From: Triglochin maritima
Lineage: Eukaryota; Streptophyta; Magnoliopsida; Alismatales; Juncaginaceae
Assembly: GCA_963682175.1 (NCBI GenBank)
Contig: OY821787.1
Location: 16,284,501-16,348,500, forward strand
Length of the DNA: 64,000 nt
Direction: 5' to 3'
Translations under genes and position numbers: made by a program
Shown here: piece after piece, positions 57,305-64,000 of the stretch
Numbering within the stretch: the first letter of the stretch is position 1
Layout: every line of letters begins with the position of its first letter
The notes under the pieces: generated by a model
Database searches by the model: none
What the model was told of the DNA's origin: nothing
Seen by the model: the letters and a program-made list of their open reading frames with translations, nothing else

Positions 57305-57483
57305 AGCTCTCTCCAAATTACCTATTCATGTGCAACCCCTTGCCCATGATCTCATGCAAAATTCCATCTAACCATTCATTATTTAATAATAAATAATATT
57401 AGCCACGAATTAAATCAATTATGGACCAATTCCATGCATGATCTAATTAATTCTTAAATTAATTCTGCTGAAAACCGTCTGGA

Positions 57484-57696
57484 TCGGTCGACCGTTTCAA
57501 GGTTCGGTCGACCGCTCGAACCTAGTTTCGGTCGACCGTTCTATAACTCGGTCGACCGTTCGTAACATGAATTTTTCCATCGCTATGTTCGGTCGACCGA
57601 CCGATCACATTCGGTCGACCGTTCGAACAGATGAAAATTCCCTGTTATCGGTCGAGACACGTCCGGTCGACCGTTTACTTCTAACCGGTCGACCAT
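57484..57696. promoter_or_regulatory. CGGTCGACCG array in the Copia-D 5' LTR
   Basis: Seven exact palindromes within about 210 bp of otherwise AT-rich LTR. It lacks the 64-bp and 18-bp segments found in the partner LTR. Confidence 0.78.
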
Positions 57697-58871
57697 TGGA
57701 GCACTGTTCCGCAGACTTGTCAAATTTCGGTTTTACCCCTACAAAATTTGACATTTCGGGATTACTAGTAAATTCACAACTTATGTAACATATTATCCTA
57801 TGTAATGATCAATCATTACATCCCATAATATTTACATCACATATGAATTTAATTTAGATTCTAATTATGTTATTAATCACAACATAATTTTGATTTTGCT
57901 TGTTCACCGCATGTGTCATATTTTCTACATGAAACCCGACACATCCTATGAACTCAAAATCCCCATTACTCGTTTCCCAGTTTTGTGGTGTGACCTATGG
58001 GAGGATCTAAACTAAGTTGGCAGTGATATTAAGAGCTTAATATCACAAGCTATAAGCGGTATCTAGCTACACATTATAGCTCCCAATTAGTTAGATGTCT
58101 TAATTCCACTCGAACCAAAACCCGATCCAATTAGTGATGGAGTGCACCACTTGTGTCCGTCCCTTGCCTCATGATATTAAGAATACACACAAAGTAGTAT
58201 TGTTTCATCTTTGTATTAGTATTCATTTCTTGATCTCTTTAAGCTAGTTATAAATATGTGACTTAACTCAAATCACATTGTGCACATTACAACTTTGCTT
58301 TATCAAGGGGCCCACTAATATCATCACTCAATTAAGAGGGGCAATGATAATCTTTTGACTAACTATCTTCTCCAACGAAAGTTATACTTAACCAACTAAT
58401 GCCTTTACGCTACACTCATCGATAGCTCAAGACACTAGTCTAATTAAGAACTCCTTAAGCGATCGGATATAAGTCTCATATCAAAGGACCAAGGACACAG
58501 TAAAATATTAATGACACAGAAACACATTCCTATAATATTTTACTTGTTAGGTCAATTCGGTATACAAAAGTACTATTTTCCTCTTTTGTGTACCCGTGTT
58601 GTCACTCATTTGTAGAGCTACAATGATCTATGACCAACACGACAATCTTAACTCGGTAATTAATGTTCCATGTTAATTACCATGATTGCGAATACCTTTT
58701 GTTTTATGTAAACCAATATCTTTTAGAGCTCTACAGTTAAGGACCAAGAGCCTCTTCCTTAACACTTCTAAAAGACGAATAACATAAACAAGGAACAAAA
58801 TGATTTCTCATTCAATTCATAATAATTGACATTTAAAAGTAAAACTTTTAGAACACATTCCCTTCAGTAAT

Positions 58872-61428
58872 GACTCCACATAATGACACCAAATAGTTTG
58901 TGATTATAATTGACGTGGATCATATATGTAGGAAACATCACAAATGTAAATCTTTATCGCATTACTAGAAATTGGTAGATCGTTGAATGTCATCTAAATG
59001 TTTTCAGAGAAATATTATGCTTAGATAAAACATTCATTGTGAACCTTATTAGGTTTCAAGTTATGAGAAATTTTTCATGACGTTCTGATAAGGAACTTCA
59101 GGTACTATTACAATTGGATTTTTGTCGATATAGAAAAGACGTCATTTGTTAGTGTGCTTTCAAGGTGAGTATTTAATAGAATATTTGTCTTCAGTATTCT
59201 CTTTCTACAATTGAATCATTGTACCAATTCTCTTATAGAGAATGTTAAAACTTCGGGTCGAAAAATAATTGGTTTTTCTCTACTCATTTGTTTCAAAAAT
59301 CCATCCTTTAACTATTTCACATGTTTTCAAAAACTCTGCTGGATGTCCTTTGACATCAAGTCATAAGCATGTGATAAATATAATAAATAATAGTAAATTT
59401 TGTTATTGGGTGAAACATATGGACAACTAAGATAAACTTCATATCATTCTTCGGGATCACTTTGATTGAAGATGTTATATGCACACTCTTACTGGTTTCT
59501 TCGTATATTGATCTTTGTATAGTGCATCTTTTGATTCTTGTTATTATATAATATAATTTGTCATCTTTGCCCTTGAAGGACTCTCCTATAAATACCAATA
59601 TTAAGTGACTTATAAAACTTTAAAGTCACAACATATCTTATATGCATATCATATTGATCATGTGACAGAACGTATTATCAATATTACGAGAGAATGAGTA
59701 ACATCACGATGGATGTTGGGTCATGCGAATACCCTTATATTACTTCCCGCTTTATAATGTATCACATTGTTATTGTGATTTCTATTTGTATCCTTCAGGA
59801 ATATAGTTTAAGAAATCAGGACTACAGGTCCAAATAATATAATTATTTAGCGAGTTTATTCTTCATTGTTTGCCTTCTTTTATTTATATCAAATACGAAT
59901 GCTTCTGGTATTTTTATAATATCATAGGTTTTGGATCTAATTTTTCTCTTGAGATAACATGCTATTACGGAGGTGAATGAATTGTCGACAATAATTTTAA
60001 TATTTATTTAATTTCTCTCGTATCAACATAAATAGTTGATTGCAAGTTTTATGTCAATAATAATCAATTCCCAGTCGTTTCCCAAAATTTTAGGATTTGA
60101 CCGTTCTCTATCCTTGGAATTTTTTTTGTTTAGCAGCTGCATTTATTTTACTGGGTTTATATATTCTTCATGAATAACCTCTTCATGATGAGTGACTAAC
60201 TTTTTTTTATTTCCACAAATAATATCTTTTCTGGTTCACGCTTCTGGCATTGGTTGAGCTCAAATATATTTTATAATGTGGAGATCTCCACTTTATGTTA
60301 TGTGTATTATTATTTCAAGTAATACAATACTTAATTACTCATTTGCAATCAATAAATACTTGTGACAATTATTTGCTAGTTATTGCAAGATAATGATTTT
60401 ATGAACTTCATGTTCAACCATACTTGTACGAATATTCTCTTATGAACTTCAGGTTCAATATAGTACATTTTCTTGACATTATTTAAGCTTTTAGCTTCTC
60501 CCTTAATGCCAGAAAATGTACATCATATATATGATTATTTGATTGGACAATAAAACTTAGCTCTTCATGAGCTCTAAATTGCAGGAGGGAAACAATATAT
60601 TCATTATTGTACAAGTAAAGTAAGTAAATATTTATAATATGATATTGGTATAAACAATATTGACAGATATGCATGTTGATAAAACCATGTCTAAATTATA
60701 TCAGACATAAAAATGAGCAATAAGAAGTGTTCAATAAGTTTACCATTTTTGATATCCCAAAGTGATCTATATTTGAGAGATACTCTCATTTATTGTGAAA
60801 ATCGGTCAACAAACTTGACCTCATTTTTGTTCATTTGATAGAAGTCAACATACTTACCTAAAGCTTCACAAACATAATATCAATGATGACATCCATAATT
60901 AATATAAGAGATGATTTTATTTAGGAACTTCTAGGCATGTTTCGTCTCGTTGAAGTCATCTTTATTTCATACTTCTTATTTGCAATTTTTAGTGCACTGC
61001 TCATACTCTTATTTTCATGATACTTTGTAGTGTGTGCTTCTGGCACACCAAAAAATAAAAAAAAAAAATGTATTGTGATTTTCCAACAACTCTCATGACC
61101 TTCAATCATCGGTAATGCATAACCCATAACTTTTGGGTTTTTGACTCTGTAGTACTACTAGCCACAAAGTTTTATTTGGAAAACAATACGATGGACCACA
61201 CAAATTTACTCATTAGCACATCCTTCTGATATTTATATAAATCTTTTAAGGATTGCTATAAAAGTGACGTGTCTCTAATATTTTACACAAGAGATGACAT
61301 GTCATATCAATAGAAAAATTATGCCTTCTCGACATAAGTACATCTATATATTTTCAGTAATATATATTTCAGCTAAGATCAAACGAGGTCAAGCACATCA
61401 AATATAAGCATGTTTTCTATATCGTGAG
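58872..61428 (-). other. Copia-E non-coding interior with mini-hairpins
   Basis: About 2.5 kb of AT-rich DNA without a recognised protein. It carries perfect mini-hairpins at 60172-60186, 60402-60416, 60443-60457, 60559-60573 and 61032-61048. Also present are GGAC/GTCC arms around TACAG near 59819-59832 and the 14-bp palindrome GTGGAGATCTCCAC at 60279-60292. An 80-codon minus-strand ORF (59356-59598) is unassigned. Confidence 0.6.
60172..61048 (-). repeat. Five mini-hairpins with NNGAA loops (Copia-E)
   Basis: Plus-strand notation, arms then loop: TATTC/GAATA with TTCAT (60172-60186); TGAAC/GTTCA with TTCAT (60402-60416); TGAAC/GTTCA with TTCAG (60443-60457); AGCTC/GAGCT with TTCAT (60559-60573); GTGTGC/GCACAC with TTCTG (61032-61048). 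All stems are perfect and all loops are 5 bases beginning TTC, i.e. ending GAA in element sense. Confidence 0.8.
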
Positions 61429-61449
61429 ATACACTAGTGCAGAAAAGTC

Positions 61450-62580
61450 CATATACGTCGGATATATAGTGGTATAGACGTCGGATTTCGATGGTCCAAG
61501 TACCCGACGTCTATTTCCCCGTCGTCTATTCCTTGTTGTATAGACGTCGGCTATATACGACCGACGTCTATACAGTGTATACACGTCGGCTATATACGAC
61601 CGACGTCTATTATATGTTAATTAACAAAAAATACATTGGAACGTATATCGGGCATTCTGCACTCACATTAATCAAGCCCAAGTGCCCCAAGTGCCAAACT
61701 TTTGACAAATAACCACGAATATCAAGCCCAACATGCGCAGGTGCCCCAAGTCAGTAAAGGAGTGGTGGAGTACATCAACCACACCAACAAAAATAAATTC
61801 TCCGATGTGGGACTAAACTATTACACCAAATAGACGTCGGATATATACATTGACCGACGTCTATTCATACTGCATGACCTATAGACGTCGGTCATGTTAT
61901 AGATCCGACGTCTATACTTTGAAATAACAATAATTAATAAAAAGATACGTCCGATAGACGTCGGCTACCATATACAACAGACGTCTATACATGTGTAAAT
62001 AGTAAAAAAAAACGTTGCAACCATTTTACCATTAAATATATATATGTATCTCACTTGCATTTTGTAGTGTAGTACCAAACAACCATTTAGAAGTAAATGA
62101 GTGGTGGAGTACTTCAACTCCACCAATAAAATTTTTTCTTCAATGTGGGACTAAACATGTCACCATAAACACACATGTGTACAACACAACACACATGTGA
62201 TTGTAATTATTTTTAAATCCACATTATTTTTATACAAAATAATCCACATAAATTCTTACACGAAATAAATCCTAAAAATTGCGTTATTTCTTATACAAAA
62301 TAAATTCCAAAAAAATGTGTTAATTTTTACACGAAATAAATCCCAAAAAATTGCGTTATTTCTGATACAAAAGAAATCCACATAAATTCTTATACGAAAT
62401 AAATCCAAAAAAATAAACAAAAAATATTTTCTTCTTTCAGGAGGTATAGACGTCGGTTAAACTAAACAACCGACGTTTCTACAAACCTATAGACGTCGGA
62501 TGTCCAAATATCCGACGTCTATACCTATAGACGTCAGTTGTTTGGACATCCGACGTCTATTTGGTGACGTCTATCAAGCA
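61450..62580. repeat. CACTA-2 TAGACGTCGG hairpin units
   Basis: About eight to nine inverted pairs of TATAGACGTCGG and CCGACGTCTATA around 6-20 base loops, clustered at 61450-61612, 61828-61914, 61950-61990 and 62445-62580. Two of them share the identical loop CTATATACGA. Confidence 0.87.
61753..62168. repeat. Internal direct repeat in CACTA-2
   Basis: A ~76-bp unit starting AGTAAAGGAGTGGTGGAGTA (61753-61828) recurs diverged at 62092-62168. Between 62200 and 62420 there are also several imperfect repeats of an AAATTGCGTTATTTCTTATAC-like unit. Confidence 0.75.
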
Positions 62581-62596
62581 TTCTGCACTAGTGATA

Positions 62597-63488
62597 TGTA
62601 TGCATCACATCAAATATAAGCACACACAAATTACATCTGATTTTGCTTATAAATTAATTTCCAATTAGCATAATGTCAACAACAAAACAAATATTGTAAG
62701 ATGGTGACTCAAATTTCTTTGTAATATACCATATTATATCACTTATAAATTTGTAACAAAAATAAATCACATGTGCTGAAGATATCTATCTATGGCATGA
62801 GCGTAGATAAGTGATGATGACACTTTTTGATAGAAGATACAATTTGAAGCATCAAAATATCGTTAATTCCAATCAAAAGAATCTCTAAGTAAAAAAGAAA
62901 AATGTTAATATAGGAAAAATCCTTTGTACATAAAAAATAATTCTAGATCAATGAATCCTTAATCCATCTCACGTGAAGAGGAAAGGTCCAAAAAACCATA
63001 CCAAGCATTTAAGCCTTAAATAGGAATGGACTAAAATGATTAATATCCATAAATTGTATTTAATCTCATGCAAACCTAGAAAAGAAAACGGTCGACCACC
63101 GTTCATGCATGACCCATCATCGAACAATATGGAAAAACATGAAAGACATACAAATATTTACAACTTAAGCACTTGTCTTCCTCAAGCTCAAACGACAAAA
63201 GAAAAATATCATCTTTTGAAGGGGAAATTGAAGTACAAGATTTATTTACAAACTATTTAGGTGGTCACACATGAACCAAAAAACTAGACTTTCGTTTATG
63301 CATGGCTTTATCTCCTATTTCTTTGAAAACGTGGCTATTAAAGAGAACAAAAAATTTAAAATATGCACAAACCAATACTTTGAATATTCAAATGTTTACA
63401 TGTGCCTAAAGAAACAAAATAACATATCATGAGTGCCAAATATATGATTTGTTACCTTAGGCGATACCTACAATGCTACCAGGACATC
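62597..63488 (-). other. Copia-E leader-side interior
   Basis: AT-rich, no recognised coding sequence. This is where gag would be expected in element sense. Confidence 0.5.
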
Positions 63489-63500
63489 GTGCTGATAACG
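63489..63500 (-). other. Copia-E primer-binding site
   Basis: The minus strand reads CGTTATCAGCAC directly after the LTR. TTATCAGCAC is a recurrent primer-site sequence in some plant Copia lineages. Confidence 0.65.
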
Positions 63501-63715
63501 TGTTGTAAAATAAATAGAATAAAGAATAAATAGATGAAGATTTGGGAGAGAATAATTGTTGTATTTCATCATCGCCAAAGTATTATAATAGTCTCATATT
63601 TATAGGCCAAAAGAATCAAATGAAAAAATGTACGTTACAAGAGCTACAAATGAGAATATGAGAGATTGATGGAGTTACGAGGGAAAATGTGAAACATCCA
63701 TAATATTTTAGAACA
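63501..63715 (-). repeat. Copia-E 5' LTR (right copy)
   Basis: 215 bp, pairs with 47854-48062, and is bounded by TSD attac at 63716-63720. Confidence 0.88.
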
Positions 63716-63720
63716 ATTAC

Positions 63721-64000
63721 CATATTTGGTAGACAGTCTATTAGAATTCGAATCCTTCGCGGACAATCTATTTGATAAAATAAAATTCCACAATGAGATG
63801 TGGAATTCCGAAATTTCACGTGTCATTCTTATTAATACGAAATGTTTATGCGAGGTTTCAAAAATGAAATAATGCACAATGGTACGTTCTTGTTATTGAC
63901 TATAAAATATATATTTGACTTCTGGAGCCAATAGAATATCATATAGTTTTTGTTGTCCTTTTAAAATAACATATTTATCAAAACACAGTAAATACAAATC
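63721..64000. other. Right flank
   Basis: AT-rich, no feature seen. Confidence 0.5.

Larger units (their letters stand above)
49015..58866 (-). mobile_element. Copia-D: structurally intact Copia retrotransposon
   Basis: The LTRs are 49015-51126 (3' in element sense) and 56837-58866 (5'), with a perfect TSD, gtaat (49010-49014 and 58867-58871). The primer site is 56824-56835 and the polypurine tract 51127-51137, both on the minus strand. A single uninterrupted gag-pol lies between them. Outside the palindrome array the LTRs differ at only a handful of sites by eye, so insertion is recent. It belongs to the same family as Copia-B and Copia-C. Angela/Tork-like affinity is an inference from LTR length and RT/RNase H wording. 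Confidence 0.95.
56837..58866 (-). repeat. Copia-D 5' LTR (2030 bp)
   Basis: This is the promoter-bearing LTR for the intact gag-pol. Its palindrome array (57484-57696) has seven exact copies. Confidence 0.94.
61432..62593. mobile_element. CACTA-2: non-autonomous CACTA element, 1.16 kb
   Basis: It begins CACTAGTGCAGAA and ends TTCTGCACTAGTG, perfect 13-bp terminal inverted repeats, with 3-bp TSD ata (61429-61431 and 62594-62596). It has no transposase coding capacity. Its subterminal TAGACGTCGG hairpins and ends match CACTA-1, so a CACTA-1-type transposase could plausibly have mobilised it. Confidence 0.92.
47854..63715 (-). mobile_element. Copia-E: mostly non-coding Copia-like element holding Copia-D and CACTA-2
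   Basis: Short LTRs (47854-48062 and 63501-63715) begin TGTTGTAAAATAAATAGAAT. The exact TSD is attac (47849-47853 and 63716-63720). On the minus strand the right LTR is followed by CGTTATCAGCAC, the other primer-site type common in plant Copia elements. Without Copia-D and CACTA-2 it is about 4.8 kb. The only recognised coding piece is the C-terminal end of Copia RNase H (48192-48299). No gag, protease, integrase or RT was found, so it is probably a non-autonomous derivative. Confidence 0.88.

Noticed and set aside
59356..59598. 80-codon ORF in Copia-E as a real gene
   Set aside because: AT-rich Ile/Lys/Tyr composition and no motif; treated as chance.
1..64000. tRNA, rRNA or organellar DNA insertions
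   Set aside because: No cloverleaf-like tRNA, rRNA motif or plastid/mitochondrial gene was recognised; the tRNA-like matches are retroelement primer sites.

Overview
This window looks like repeat-rich nuclear DNA of a flowering plant, probably a eudicot. The evidence is spliced exons, LTR retrotransposons of the Copia and Gypsy superfamilies with plant initiator-tRNA primer sites, and CACTA transposons with TNP2 and Ulp1 proteins. No bacterial, organellar or rRNA/tRNA genes were seen. The only likely host gene is at the left edge: the last three exons of a protein I cannot name (1-620).

From 2.9 kb onward the window is almost entirely transposable elements, which I delimited by their ends and target-site duplications (TSDs). 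2948-5159 is a solo LTR. 7270-45511 is a multi-level nest. Copia-A (TSD aggaa) holds two insertions only 37 bp apart: CACTA-1 (9785-17641, TSD tac) and Gypsy-1 (17679-42573, TSD taact). Gypsy-1 pol is interrupted by Copia-C (24627-41674, TSD ctgca). The 5' LTR of Copia-C is interrupted by Copia-B (26007-35776), a better preserved member of the same family. Without its two insertions Copia-A is about 5.5 kb, and its pol frame resumes across both sites.

A second nest is Copia-E (47854-63715, minus strand, TSD attac). It holds Copia-D (49015-58866, minus strand, TSD gtaat), which has an uninterrupted 1370-residue gag-pol, and CACTA-2 (61432-62593, TSD ata), a small non-autonomous relative of CACTA-1. 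Copia-B, -C and -D form one family with about 2-kb LTRs. By reading-frame decay the order from youngest to oldest is D, B, C.

The most interesting signals are non-coding. (1) Arrays of the palindrome CGGTCGACCG lie upstream of the TATA box in the Copia-B/C/D LTRs, with a similar cluster in the unrelated solo LTR. Array indels account exactly for the LTR length differences within Copia-D, and partly for those in Copia-B. (2) The Gypsy-1 LTR carries hairpins with a constant 8-base loop and co-varying arms. (3) Copia-E non-coding DNA carries small hairpins whose transcript-sense 5-base loop ends in GAA, again with co-varying arms. (4) The CACTA subterminal repeats are organised as hairpin units.

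All positions and alignments were made by eye. Family names below superfamily are inferences.
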